Made by a program: the position numbers and the translations under genes
Notes under the pieces: model-generated
Told to the model about the DNA's origin: nothing
Seen by the model: the letters and a program-made list of their open reading frames with translations, nothing else
The model's database searches: none
Assembly: GCA_005406025.1 (NCBI GenBank)
Contig: BGZK01001001.1
Coordinates: 124,001 to 188,000, forward strand
Source of the DNA: Eumeta japonica
Lineage: Eukaryota; Arthropoda; Insecta; Lepidoptera; Psychidae
DNA: 64,000 bases
Direction: 5' to 3'
In this document: one piece after another, positions 24,021 through 36,358 of the stretch
How positions within the stretch are numbered: position 1 is the first letter of the stretch
How the letters are laid out: every line of letters starts with the position of its first letter

Positions 24021-24699
24021 CATTAACTACAAATGGCTTTTCTAGCTCGAAAGTAACTAAACTGTTTATTACCATTTTTTTTCAACAGCAATACACGTTA
24101 CGTAAGGTTTATTTTACCACACTACAAAAGTCCAGGCTAGTCTACTACGGGTTGGGTTATTAATAGTCCTCGTCACCAACGCAGTAACAATGTCCGGGGC
24201 CGACAGCTTAATCGAGGACATGATCTTCGGTACATGAAGCGAATGGTTATTCGTGCGTGATCAGGGTTTGAATCTAGAATTTTTTTTCATTCCGCCAATG
24301 ACATTCGATCATAGATAAATGAACTGATTTGAACGGAATTTACACTACTTGAGCTATAGAACTAGTTAAATTTTGAAATCAATCAGCCAAGTCGTTATAT
24401 ATATATTAAAAAAAAAATCAATAGGTCTATCTGCTGAAATATTATAAAACATTGTTTCTGGTATCATCCACGTTTAATATGTGATAAGATTATTCGGTAA
24501 TTGGACAATTAAATATCAGATGAAAAATTTTCGAGATTTGGTATTTTTAACATCTGATAGTTAATTATCCAAGTACTCATTAATCAATCACATTATAAAA
24601 TATTTTCTTACACAAATGACATACATATTAATTTTGATACCACTCGAAAATAGAATAACTTCCAAAAACTGGACAGCTTTATCATCTGTGTTTCCGATT

Positions 24700-25400
24700 T
24701 TAAAAAAATGAGCAAGTGCAAGTAGGATTCGCATACTACGCACCAAGGTTCCATACAAAATTAATTATGTTTTTTATTTATCTACAACCTAAATGATTTT
24801 TCTTTATTTTCGATACTGATACTGGCCACATATAGTCCCAGAAATTCCGAAGCTTTGCTTTTTTCAAAAAGTTGTTCAATTTTTTTTATATCTGGATATT
24901 TGAAAATCTTTAACTTTCGTAACAGGAGTTGAAAAATATTTTTCCATATATAGTCTACATCACTGTCCATACTTCAATTGCAAGTGTAAGTTTGTAATCA
25001 CAAAAAATATATTTTTTCACGTAATATAACTACAAGTTCACGTTTTTCAGATTTTTTCCTTTACTTATGCTGTAAGACCTTTCTTCCTGTCAACTTTTAT
25101 GATTCTAGACAAATGGAAAGTACACTATAAGGTTTTGATTTACTTGTGAATTTCAAAATATAAAGCATAAATGACCGTACTTTGGCCGTACTTTTGATTA
25201 CATTGATTTAGAATCTTATTTTTTTTACAGCTCTTAGGGATCCCAGACTTAAAAATTCAGTATTGATTTCAACTTGATATCTCTACGAGCCCCTGAGAAA
25301 AAAGGTCTTGATAGAATGACGGGCTAACGGTCAGATGGACAACATAGTTATTTCATAAGGGTTTCTTTTTTATTTAGAGGCACGGAACCCTAAAAACAGA
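24700..25400 (-). repeat. second copy of the GGAACCCT dispersed repeat, reversed
   Basis: On the minus strand it begins TTTTTAGGGTTCCGTGCCTC, continues GAAACCCTTATGAAATAACT and GTTGTCCATCTGACC, and ends near TATGGAACCTTGGTGCGTAG. This is the same layout as 14230-14880 in the opposite direction. Confidence 0.5.
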
Positions 25401-25499
25401 TGAAAATAATAATTTCCTATTTTTTTTATAAATTATCAATTTCTTAGCCAAAACTCAAAAAAAGTAGGCACAACCGGAACATTTCGTTTAAATTGACGT

Positions 25500-25719
25500 T
25501 TATTGTTTTGTACCTCAATCTATACATGTATAATGAAAATAGGTTGTCTTTGTTCGCCAATCACGTAAAAACTACTAAACGTATAGACATGGGACTGGAA
25601 CCATTCGATGCGGTATGATTTGTAATGGCTCTAGGCTACTCATTTTTCGAATTCCGTAAATCCTTCGCCATTTTATTGATAAATAAAAATTACACAGCGA
25701 AGCGGGCGGGACAGCTAGT
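25500..25719 (+). repeat. dispersed repeat ending GCGGGCGGGACAGCTAGT
   Basis: The wording (CACGTAAAAACTACTAAACG, TTACACAGCGAAGCGGGCGG, ACAGCTAGT) is a common 3' end in moth genomes. The CTAGT end after a GC-rich stem would fit a Helitron 3' terminus, but a LINE tail is also possible. Confidence 0.4.
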
Positions 25720-25735
25720 TGTGTTATAAAGAAAT

Positions 25736-25768
25736 AGGCGTAAATATACAAAAATTATATTTACGCCT
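25736..25768. repeat. short inverted repeat
   Basis: Arms AGGCGTAAATATA and TATATTTACGCCT (13 bp, perfect) around CAAAAAT. Confidence 0.75.
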
Positions 25769-26187
25769 TTCTATTAAGACATTTTTGCCAGAAAAAGCTA
25801 GGAATTATTTGGCCTGTCTCTTATAACTCTAATACCAATGCAACATAATCGCATATGATATCACTAAGATATATACCAATAGATGAAAAAACATAACTTA
25901 TTGATAACTGATTTGAAAAAGATTTTTGAAAACATAAAAGATTTTTTCAATGGTCATTTTCAGCAAGATACTAGTTCTTTAAATTTTTTGTTCTGAGTTT
26001 CACCACAACTTTTAACCAAATTACCATCGGATTTTCTCTCGTAAACTATTCATACCTCCCCTTACAGTTACTTAAACTTGTAAGAAATCCTCGCGCCTTT
26101 ACGTGAGGAAGGGACTTAGGTGGGATACGTCGTCAGGAAGCGACGGGAAACGAATAGCTGCGGAAAAGAAGGATGAGGACGGCTTAC

Positions 26188-26340
26188 CCCACCAGGGGCG
26201 TGGAGTTACGGGATTTCGCTAATATTAGCAATCCATTACCGAACGCTTGCGGGCGCACGCGATCCTGCGATTGTGGGGCACCGGCGTGGGCGGCCGGCCG
26301 CCCCGCGGGCGAACAGCCCGGAACGTAACGACTCCGTAAA
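26188..26340 (-). promoter_or_regulatory. CpG-rich block, possible promoter and non-coding first exon
   Basis: A sharp GC peak (CGGCCGGCCGCCCCGCGGGC around 26290) in AT-rich DNA. On the minus strand it leads to a donor GGTGGGG|TAAGC-type site at about 26187. This could be an alternative promoter for the minus-strand gene at 9-17 kb. No TATA box or start site could be fixed. Confidence 0.3.
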
Positions 26341-28135
26341 TACACAGCCCATACATCACGTGCCGTTAAACTATGTACGTCGATGCTTAGTACTGTAATT
26401 TTTCACCACAACGCCCTATGATATTATCTTACCTATCAAAGATGGGACTTGTAAGGCAATATAAGTCGAAAATCAAGTATCTATGAAAAAAAAAAACCGG
26501 TACAGAACCCGTGTCAGGGTTATTGTTTTGAGAATCGCTTATAATAATATGTATTATAATACATCTGTAGTCTTCTACGTTATGTGGTAGTTTGTTGGAT
26601 TTAATTTGAAATAGGCTTTCATGAGAGGCACATAACACTTATAGAAATGGCATAACATGTTAATAAAATATTATATAACTTGGAAAACCGTTTATAATTA
26701 ATAAATAAGAGCATTGATCGAGTTCATTCAGATCACGATCAATGCGTCTTTATGGACTCTCAAACAGTAGGATTACCGTAGACCTGACGTCTCATGTAGT
26801 CTAAAATAATACCGAGTCTGAAAGCGAAGAGAAGGCAAAGAAAAGCAACGTGCACAGACTACAGCTTTATTGTGAAGCACTTGGCAGCTAAAACACCTAC
26901 AGTGCGCGTCGTCTACGTTTGTACTACAAATGTTGTAGACACGGCATGTTTAAAAAAGTCACATAAAAGAAATCAATGTAGTATAATAAAAATTATTATA
27001 ACGGAGACCGATATAATAAAATATTGAATCGGTTGTAATAATTTTTTTTTAAATTAACATTATTACAACTGATTCAGTATTATTATCAGCATTAAGGTAA
27101 TAGCAAGTTGTAATAAAATTAGAGGGACTGGTATGATTACATGCAAAATATGCGCTACTGTAATATTTATTAACTTAATTAACGAAATAATAGATTTACT
27201 AGTTACATTAGTATGTATGAATTTTACTTTAATAATTTTCTGTATCGATTTTACTAATTTTATATTAGACCATTTCAACAGTAAACATGAATACATTGAA
27301 AGTAAAAAAATTGGTAGGTATCGAATCTGATAAAATTTCGGATATAAGAAAGTTAAAGCTGTACTGAGATTCCTTTTATATTATGTCGTTATTAAAAAAA
27401 TCTACGTTTATCAACACAGGTTTATTTGCCGTTTACAGAGAAGTATTCTATATTAAAATTATGTACGCGCGTGAGAATTTATACTTCTTAGGCGTAATTA
27501 AAAAAATGTTTTTAATTGAATGCAAATAATTAATAATTACAATAAAATAATAAAAGGACTGGAGTGGGATATAATCAATACGGTAAATAAAGTTTAATTT
27601 AAATTTGAAAAATGAAATTAATTAATATTCATTTTCTTATACAAAGTGTAATATCAATTTTATCTTTTTATTTGAAATTATAGAAATTATTAAAACAAAA
27701 ATTGGAATATTTTAACATTATTTCTAAATTATGTCCATTACCATAGCATCATGTGGTAGGGACTGAATTGGTACTTCAGTTATTTAGTGGTCTGGAGTTG
27801 CTCACCAAACTGCTTACGAGCAACTTCATACTGTAGTTTACTTGTCACCCCGATATAAATTTACACTCATTATTTTTTCATAATGTGCCAAAAGAAGTAT
27901 AACTTCAATAATGAGGGGATGACGAATTAATAGAATACACATTAATTGCCGACAAATTACAAATAATTTTAAAAGACATATATAAACATCATGTCTTTAG
28001 TATAATGTAGAATGAATCAATTTTTAAAACTAAAATGTTGTTTTTTGTTAAACGAACAGTATGTATACTAAATGCACATGTCCAATATTTGAAAAGGTAT
28101 GTATTCCAAAGCTAGAGAACGAAATTGAAACTTTT
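26341..28135. other. very AT-rich sequence with an imperfect inverted repeat
   Basis: No gene. An imperfect hairpin lies at 27024-27092 (arms around TTGAATCGGTTGTAATAAT and ATTATTACAACTGATTCA). The short open frames here are AT-driven. Confidence 0.5.
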
Positions 28136-28160
28136 GTATATATATATATATATATATATT
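28136..28160. repeat. (TA)n microsatellite
   Basis: About twelve TA dinucleotides. Confidence 0.85.
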
Positions 28161-28413
28161 TGCACATGAACATTAAAAGGGCTCACAATAATCCATCTGA
28201 AAGGGGCAGTGGGCTATCGAGCCGCGAACCGCTCATTTGTTAGGGCAAGAGGCTGCGCTGCAAAGGCAGCCGTAAGGCAGCGCGCCGCTACCTATTTACG
28301 GATTCGCCACGTGCGGCGGCGTTTTCTTGTTAAATTATGAGATTATCCCGAATTTTGGAAACGAAATAGCGGAACAATGACATATATCGTGTGTACGTAG
28401 GGTTGATTCTTAC

Positions 28414-28620
28414 CGTGACGCGCGACGATAAGCGTGAGTGATCCGCGTGGCCTGCGCAAAGGACCCGCGGCACATCACAAGTACCGCGAGATACGGGGAC
28501 GCGCGCGCGCCCGCCCGACTGCGGCCCGACTTCCGTATGCGCCCCCCGTATTGCCCTGCGTGCGCATCCCCGCCCGCCCGAACACACCGCGCTCTACTCG
28601 CTAAAGGGAGTTCTGCTTCA
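28414..28620 (-). promoter_or_regulatory. CpG island, possible promoter and 5' UTR exon of the minus-strand gene
   Basis: Strongly GC- and CpG-rich (ACGCGCGCGCGCCCGCCCGA near 28500). On the minus strand it ends at a good donor, GTCACG|GTAAGAATC. Spliced to the acceptor at 17407 it would give a 5' UTR followed by the ATG at 17375. The upstream limit is nominal. The link to that gene is inferred from strand and position only. Confidence 0.35.
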
Positions 28621-31017
28621 ATATCCGCGTTTCTACCGAATTTCTCAAATTATTCATTCCTAAGATAATATAATAAAACTGTAAAGTACACTTAATTTTA
28701 TAAACTTAATTTTATAAAACACAATTACCTTATAATAATACTACACGATTGATCATAATTCCCTAGCTGAAAAAGAAAAAAAAAACGAAATTCTCAAAAA
28801 AACTACATTTATTTATTTAAATAACAAACAAATAGAACCATCGACATCACTTAAATCAACCTAAAGTATCACAAAATAAAGTAGTAAATTTACTAAAAAA
28901 CGCAGAAACGATTATTTTTACATAAGGTGTTTGCAATGATATGCGCGTTTACTCAGGACACTCTGACTGCACTATACAGGCTTCAAGTACTCCAAAATAA
29001 ATTTTAAATAAAAACCTAAAGGCAAAGGCAAATAACTTATAAAAACTTATTTTAATTTTAATACAAAAAGGTGCTATCTAGATTATATAAATAAAGTTTC
29101 ATTTGAAAAAAAAAAAATAAATTACGTGCCGTAATAGTAAGCATTAAATAAATTTAAAATAAATCCAGTCAAGACCAAATTCGGTGTAAATAGTACGAGA
29201 ACGTAACTCCACCGAGTCTCGTGACACCTATTACGTTAATGTGCGAGGTAGATTTAGACAATAAAAATAAACGTTTGTTCACTTCGGGGACAACTAATGT
29301 TACTAAAGTGCCTAACTTTCTTATCCATGCTTTCACGTGAAAAAAAAAACTAAGAACAATTTATTTAGGTGCTTCCTCGTAAAAAAAATAAGTATTTTAG
29401 TGTTGAATTGCAAAACTGAAAATGCATGGTTAGGTACTGGGTAGGGTGATTTATTTCCGCAATTTTTTTTCTCCGTTTTCAAGCAAATTATTAATCTACA
29501 TATAGAAAAAAATTTCTCACCAAGTTTGAGCTCTTAATATCAATTTTAAGTACTTTCTGTTTTAATTTGAAGATTTCCCATTTAAAATGTATTTGAAAAC
29601 TTTTTTTTTCAAATTTCTAATTCTTAGCTACCTTTTACAGTATTATTAATCGGTTTCATGAACCTTATAGGGAATTTCACGCTCTTTGAAATCGTTCTAG
29701 TGTTTTTTTGTGTAACTCGCACTGATTCGCCAATAAGAGTCATTAAAGTACAGTTTTTAGAATCAACACTTTTTTTTTCAATTTATCTCGGTTTTCAAAA
29801 GAACCGAGAGAAAAAACTTTATGGAAATGAATCACTCTAGTTATGGGGGTGCATAGATGTATTATTAGGCGCGCCGCCGTCGACCAATAATATATTATAA
29901 AATAGACTTTCATAGAACAAATCGTATTGTACTTGGAGAAAATTTTCAAATGCAATAAAATGCCCTGCGAAATTGAAATTTCAGCCTTCCAGAGTGAAAA
30001 CGGACCGTTTTTCCTTCTCTTATTTAATACCTTATGTTAATTTGTTAAATACAACGCGAAAAATGTAAGCAAAAACATGTACGGTTTCAGATTAGTAGTT
30101 TCAATTGAAATTTAAGGCTGTGATCGAGTAGATCATCTGTACATATTGTTGTTTCAGATCCTGGTGATTTAATTGTGGAGTACAGTGTTGTAAAAAAATA
30201 AAATAAACGCCTATGAAGCGACGAAAATATAAAATTCATCAACTTTTAATTAATAAATCTATAAACGACAATAGCCTCTTCCTATTTTACATTATTTAAA
30301 CTTAAATATTATTATCAACAATTTACTTTGCATTGCACTTTGATTAGATCAGTCGATTGTAACTACGAGTCCCGTATCTGGGGTACATTGTTACAGGACA
30401 AGGGCCACAGTGTCAGGGTACAGGGGGCACAATAAAATAATAAAGAAAACAATCATCGACATCGCTTCATAACATCTTCCAAATTATTGAAGAATGTATT
30501 CACGTTATGGCCATAAAATGATGTGACAAATTGCAAGGATCCGATTTTCTTAACGTTAAACCCATGTGTCGTTTTCTAATTCCGTATATCCTGTCAACTC
30601 CTGCCATACTTTTATCTTCCTAGTTTTTTTTTGGAATCTTCAAATTGTATTAAACAACCACCTCGTAAGCAAGTTTTCTTCATTTAAGCGTGTCTAAACT
30701 GTAGTACATCTTACAACAGTTTGTTAAATATTCCTGCAATGCGCTTTCTTCATTCCTGCAAAGCACTTTCTTCATTCCTGCAATGGTACTGAATACAATT
30801 TTAATGGCGTCATTTGGAGTAAGTTGCATATGCCGGGCTTCTTGTTTGGAACATTCTTTTTTTTACATTTCTTTGTAATGTCATGAAATTTACATTTTTT
30901 TTAATTTGCTGCCTTTAGAAGGCTTATCTCACTTTAAATCATCAAAATTGCTTCTCTCATATCTTTTTCCGTATGGAGATTTTGCGCCATTTTCTTTAAA
31001 GACCTACAAAAAAAAAA
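28621..31017. other. AT-rich intergenic sequence
   Basis: No gene recognised. Apart from the 22-bp tandem repeat listed separately, it contains long A/T runs. Confidence 0.55.
30730..30786. repeat. 22-bp tandem repeat, about 2.6 units
   Basis: ATTCCTGCAATGCGCTTTCTTC is repeated once with two changes and followed by the first 13 bases of a third unit. Confidence 0.9.
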
Positions 31018-31060
31018 AACAAGAATAAGTAAATGGAGCCCCTATTTACTTATTCTTGTT
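31018..31060. repeat. perfect 17-bp inverted repeat (hairpin)
   Basis: Arms AACAAGAATAAGTAAAT and ATTTACTTATTCTTGTT around the 9-nt spacer GGAGCCCCT. Confidence 0.85.
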
Positions 31061-31734
31061 ACAGTGTCATATAGTGTCTTGTAACAAAGTACCCGAGAGA
31101 GACAAATCGAAAAAATAATTGAAATGAGTCTTTAAAGAAACTGTTTAAATATAATTTAACGCTAAATATACTTTAAACAGACGAAAAGAATAATAACTTA
31201 CCTAAATTCAATAAATCAGGAAAGAAATGTAAAACGATGGCGTTTTTTTCGCACTTAAAAATACAAATTCGTTTTTTGTTTGATAACTCTTCAACGCGGT
31301 ACAAACTGCGGCAATTACAACTGTTTTAAGGTGGTCGCCTATGCACTTGTCGACATTGTGCACCAACATTACGAAAGTTAAATAAACACATGGAGATACG
31401 TACGTTGTAACAGAATATCCCGTGTAACACTGTGTCCCTTTTACCCTAATACTTAGTACATACAAGGACTATTTAGGTATTTATACACTAATTTATACAC
31501 TAATATTATATAATTCTAAGCTAATTTTTAAACTTTAAAAAGTACCCTATGTACTTGTAGAGAGAAACAATTAACTTATTGTTATTATTATATAAGCAAA
31601 TTTTCCATGATTTTGTACAATTTCAAATATCAACCAAAAGCAGAAGAAGAATTATATGAAAAATTCCGAATATAAATAGTTTATAAACAAAAGTGCTTTT
31701 ACGTGAACTAAGAATGAAGTAACCGCCCTTTGAT

Positions 31735-32530
31735 GGCTGTCACAGTTAGAAACGTGCAGGCAATGAAAAATTTAATTCAAGAGAATAGGCGAATTACATA
31801 TGGAGAGATTCAGAATATACTGCAGAAAGTGTGCAGTGTGCATTAAATCCTACAAGTACATCTTTGCGTATGGAAGATATTCACGCTGGGTACCGTACAA
31901 ACTAAAATAAAATCAAAGGCAGTTTCGGATAAAATAGTGCCGTAAGTGACATGATAGAAAAATTGAAAACAAGCTCGTCTAGGTAGATTTATTATATTGT
32001 CGAGAACGATAAATTAGGTATTTATCATTATGATTCAGAAAAGAAAGGGCGCATTAACTACGCATCCCTTTTAAAGTGAACAATGCCTGACATAGTGCGA
32101 GAAGTGTAGGAAAAATTTAGATCACAAGTTTTTTTTCTTTAATGAATTGTCTGGTGTCGGTATTTATATGAGATCGAAGAGTATTAATGCTGAACGCAAT
32201 GTTACTAAATATTTGTCAGAAAATTTTACTGTTATGAGCAGCAAATCATTAAATACCGATCTTTGTGGGCTACTACTTTACCAGAATAACGCATCAGAGC
32301 ACTCGGCGTTCAAAACAGAGCCACACTTATCAAACTTTTGGGTCTGTTTACAATCCTAATTTAACACTGCGTGACTTCTTTTTATACCTCAAAAAACCTA
32401 AATAATCAATTCAAGGAAAATAATTGTCATCACCTGAAGATGCATGAAAGAAAACAGTTGAAAAGGTATTTGATGAGGACTGGAAAATTTGTTTAAATAT
32501 AAAACATATTTAAACAAATTTTCCAATTTG
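31735..32530 (+). pseudogene. decayed mariner transposase of a second type, plus strand
   Basis: Successive plus frames, with shifts and stops, match a mariner transposase in order: an HTH part (RNVQAMKNLIQENRRITYG), a YDSEKKGRINYASLL segment, the second-Asp region with the Asp changed (LLLYQNNASEHSAFKT, normally LLHHDNASAHTAFKT), the third-Asp region also degraded (LTLRDFFLY), and the tail SPEDA...FDEDWK. It differs from the family of the three other mariner copies. Two catalytic positions look mutated. Confidence 0.7.
32481..32525. repeat. perfect 20-bp inverted repeat (hairpin)
   Basis: Arms TGGAAAATTTGTTTAAATAT and its exact reverse complement around AAAAC. It sits at the 3' edge of the plus-strand mariner remnant. 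Confidence 0.9.
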
Positions 32531-32699
32531 TTTAAACATAGAAGTTGTTTGTCTATGTCAAACGTGATACGTTCACGACCATTTTTATAATTGAAGTTAA
32601 CCTTTTTATGACTCATTATGACGAGGTGGTCCAAAAGAAGGTACCTTGGCCTTCTCAATCGCAAGACCTGAGGTAGCAACAGCAGCTGCGGAAATTTCA

Positions 32700-33120
32700 T
32701 TTATAACTTTACACTTCGGGTGATTGAATCTTATCGAGATTAGCACGAGCTCTTGTAATTGCTTTCGATTTCTCCGTCATGATTATAGAGCCGACCATAC
32801 CTATAAATAATGTTCTGGATCTACTAGCCCTGTATTCCTCTAAGAACCAACTTCGTTTCTTCCTTGAGCCGAACCTGACCATGATGTCGGCGGGCTTGTT
32901 CCCAAACCTGCACATGCACTAAGCGAACCTGGTCTTCTCGTAAGAAAGCCTTCTCCTTCTGTATGAGTCTTCTGTATGTTCCTTAATTTCTCCATAAACA
33001 GGATGCTTAAATCAACAGTTAGTCTGCAAAATCTCTCGGAGGACCTACGGACTCCACGATACTTCTCTGTCATCTGCTAAGCCGCAATCTTTCTCTGCAT
33101 CGTCTACCATTTCTGTTCAC
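32700..33120 (-). pseudogene. LINE ORF1-like remnant
   Basis: Two overlapping minus frames give SERFCRLTVDLSILFMEKLRN and, after a frameshift, RFGNKPADIMVRFGSRKKRS then WFLEEYRASR. The pattern 'R-G...RPIMVRFxSRKKRxxFL' is typical of ORF1-type proteins of insect CR1/Jockey LINEs. Frameshifts make it inactive. I am not certain of the LINE clade. Confidence 0.5.
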
Positions 33121-33320
33121 CTTTCAACATCTCAATCGCTTTTCTAATACCATTTGCCAATATCGAAGTTCGTCAGTTGAGAAAAAATAAACGATAAGAA
33201 AAACGGAAGATGTATATTCAACTATACTGTGACACAAAATACATTTCTGAATCACTAGAACACTTTTAAATAATCGCGCTTAAAATTCATTGCTAATCAC
33301 ACTTTATGCGTTATCGAACT

Positions 33321-33932
33321 GGGGGGCGATTCTCGGGCCATATGAAAATTGTCACATGAGACAATTTTTAAATGTGAAATTTCCGTAAAATTCCTTATAC
33401 AAAATGAGGGATCACGTCGAGTGATGGATAAATTATATATTCTCACTCACCTATGAAAATTTAAAATAGTTTCTATTTAAAGATCGTGAATTTTGTAGAG
33501 GTATGAGAATATAATTATAATTTTTAAAACGGAAAACGTGGAATTTTAAAGCCTTCCAATATGAAATGAAAAGACCGTTAGAGGACAGTAGCGGGACTAT
33601 TATTAGTCATGATTTCATTAAAATAATGTGTCACTCATTAATACTCATTATATTGATCTTCTAAAAACATGTGACAATTGATATCGTATGCTAGGGAGTA
33701 TGTTGCATATGTTGCATGTCACATGAACGCTGCTTGACAATTGCCACAGCTTTGAAACTGAGAATACAGAATTAGTGTTTTTGTTTGACATTTATCATTT
33801 CGTATGAAAGGAAAAAAGTTAAATAACCATACTAATTCCATATTAATTATTAAGCTTATTCTATTAAATTTATAATCTCTTTAAAAAATGGCTCATGTGA
33901 CAATTACCACACGGCCCGAGAATCGTCTCCTT
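33321..33932. mobile_element. MITE with about 45-bp terminal inverted repeats
   Basis: The left end (GGGGGGCGATTCTCGGGCC, then AATTGTCACATGAG) reappears inverted at the right end (CTCATGTGACAATT, then GGCCCGAGAATCGTCTCC). The 0.6-kb interior is AT-rich and non-coding. No clear target-site duplication, so the superfamily is open. Confidence 0.7.
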
Positions 33933-34057
33933 GATCGTTATGAAAAACTGACTAACGTCCAAACTCATACGTCATAACTACATACCCGGAAACAACTGGT
34001 CTAGAACATTCCTTAATTGTAAATAAGGTCATAAATATGTCATACTTAATTATATTT

Positions 34058-34400
34058 AAAAAAAAACTGGCCAAGAGCATATCGGACCATGCTCATTATA
34101 GAGTTCCGAAGCCATTACTACAAAGAAATACACTACAGATGAAAAAAGTACGTTGTTTCAATTTTTCCATGTTTTCCGCACAGAATAGTTATAAATACTT
34201 TAGTCGCCTACAAATAGAAAAATAAGTAGGCATGTTGACTATTATTATTAAAATAGTGTTAACTAAAGTGCATCAATAAAAGAGCGTTATATTTAGGGCA
34301 CTTACGTTCTTTTGTTGAGAAGGGCAGTTTTTTGGCAATAACTCAAAAATAATATATCTGACTATTTTCAAAATAATTTTTGTTGAATGTGTTTATTAAG
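34058..34400 (+). repeat. dispersed repeat starting ACTGGCCAAGAGCATATCGG
   Basis: The first part (GGCCAAGAGC...CGGACCATGCTC...GAGTTCCGAAG) and the later GCAATAACTCAAAAATAATA wording match a repeat end found widely in moth genomes. Borders are approximate. Confidence 0.45.
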
Positions 34401-34741
34401 CGTTACCTTCGCCATTTAAGCTATTGCATAGCTTTTATCGACCGAATCAAGAAATTCTGTAACGAAAATAAAACCCAACACCCCCCACTCCGCCTACCAT
34501 GTGCCTCGGCCGAGCGTTCGCTTAATGTGTATGTATATGGTACGACTGTACGAAGTTCGCACGGATCGAGACGAGCTGCTCCGAAATCGGACGAATACTT
34601 AAGCAACTATTTGTGACAAAGTATATAGGTGTATAGGTATCTATCATATCTTTATAAAGCCACACTCACTGCGTCTGCCCCGTAAGTATACATGTAGGTA
34701 TATGTGTATACATAGGTGTACCTATGTACAACAGTGAATAG

Positions 34742-34763
34742 CAGTTGCTGAATTCAGCAACTG
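34742..34763. repeat. 22-bp perfect palindrome
   Basis: CAGTTGCTGAA TTCAGCAACTG reads the same on both strands, with no spacer. Confidence 0.85.
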
Positions 34764-35330
34764 TTGAAGCAGTAGCAGTTTCTTTTTATATCTTTTTTAT
34801 TCATTTCCTTTTCCTTTTTTTTCTTATATAATCTCTTAAACATCTCATTTGAGGTGATAACCTCGGAGCCACAAGCAACTTTTGTCGTTTTTTCTGTTGG
34901 TGAATTGTTCACTTTTATATGTTGTAGTAAAAGTTCTTCTAACGACATATTTGTCCTCGGGGTATTGTGAATGGTTTGTGCATTTTCATTAACGTTACCA
35001 AGTACTAATAAATTCTCTAAATTGCGTAAAATAGATAAGTGGGTTTATTTTGACGTCGATATAAATATTTCTTGTGATAGAGATTTAAATACCAACTGTT
35101 TATTTTTATGTTCTATTACAGAAGTTGTTTTACTTAGTTTGGCTGGAATTAAAATCTCACAACTTAGTATTTTAGGTTTTTGGTTTTTATATTTATCGAA
35201 TTGATGTGAATTCTGTTCAGTTGAGCAGTATTTGTTTATTAATATAATATTTACTAGCGTTTGTAACTAATGCAGATCCATAATTTGAAGGTGGTTCTAA
35301 TTCTATTGCATCTACAATTTTTGGAGTTCA
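34754..35330 (-). pseudogene. pogo-like transposase C-terminal remnant
   Basis: A minus frame with one in-frame TAA and one frameshift runs DAIELEPPSNYGSALVTNAS ... NQKPKILSCEILIP ... SLEELLLQHIKVNNSPTEKT, then GSEVITSNEMFKRLYKKKKE. This resembles the Lys/Glu-rich segment between the DDE core and the zinc knuckle of insect pogo/jerky-like transposases. The core is not present here. Confidence 0.5.
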
Positions 35331-36262
35331 TTTAAATTATTTATATTAAAATCAAGATAAAGTATCAAATTTTTCTTTGGCATAATAGCATTGGCTGATT
35401 CAGAAAATTTTTTGTGGATAATCTCATAATTTATATGTAACAGACATAATTATTTATTTTTTTTACAAAAAATTGTCAAACAAAAGCTGAAGTATTTAAT
35501 CTTTGGGATATATATATACTATAACACCAGGGCTTCTGAATGTAATGCACTTCACTAAACTTTGTTCTTCTCCTTAAGTCAAGAAAATAATGCTCAATTT
35601 AATATCTCTTTAATTCTGAGCTGGGCTTCCCTGATCTAGTCCATTAAATTACAATCTGAAATTGTTTTTTATCATCACATTCAAAACAGGTTTTTGCGCT
35701 TTTTTTTTGATTTCAAGTAATTTTTGACAAGCAGTTCCAATTAATCAGCATTGCTAGTGTGGCCACAGAATATAGTATACATAAGGGAACAATAGAGACA
35801 AATTGCATACCCAATAAACAATTTTCAGTGTAATAGTATAATAGAATAAAAACATGCCCTTAAATGAAAAAAAATAATTAAAGTTTTCTTTTATTTTAGT
35901 TTTATAGTAGATATGTCGAGAAAAAGTTGGCCACACTGAAAAAATATATTATATATAGTAACTGTATACTACTATAGTAGTTATTAAGATGTCGTTGCGA
36001 CATTTCTGTTTTTCAAAACATAGTCTTTAATTTGTTTAAAATACTTCTAGTAGTTTTATTTTGTATCTCTTTAAACTTTGTAATGATCTACGTTAAGTAT
36101 TAGGTTGTTACACATACTTTTTGAATGAATTGGCGTGTAACAAAAAAAGAAATTGAATGGAATTAAAATTCTGAATACAATGAAAACTCGTTTAATTAAT
36201 CCATAAAGTGAAAGAGTGATTTAATGCAGAAGAACATAAAGTTTTTTAATTTAGTTGTAATA
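35331..36262. other. AT-rich sequence upstream of Shc
   Basis: Probable promoter and 5' UTR region of Shc. No TATA box, CpG island or upstream exon can be fixed with confidence. Confidence 0.5.
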
Positions 36263-36358
36263 ATGTCAGACAGTACATCATTTGTGTCGAAACCGGCCAG
36301 GGGTTGGCTTCATCCTGATTCTGTGCTGGCAAGTGAAGGCGTTACGTATGCCGTTAGG
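36263..36358 (+). CDS. Shc: Shc exon 1 (start codon, N-terminus of PTB)
   Basis: ATG context AATAATGT, 32 codons, ends GTTAGG|GTAAAT in phase 0. Encodes [19 protein letters not shown], the first strand of the PTB domain. Confidence 0.93.
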
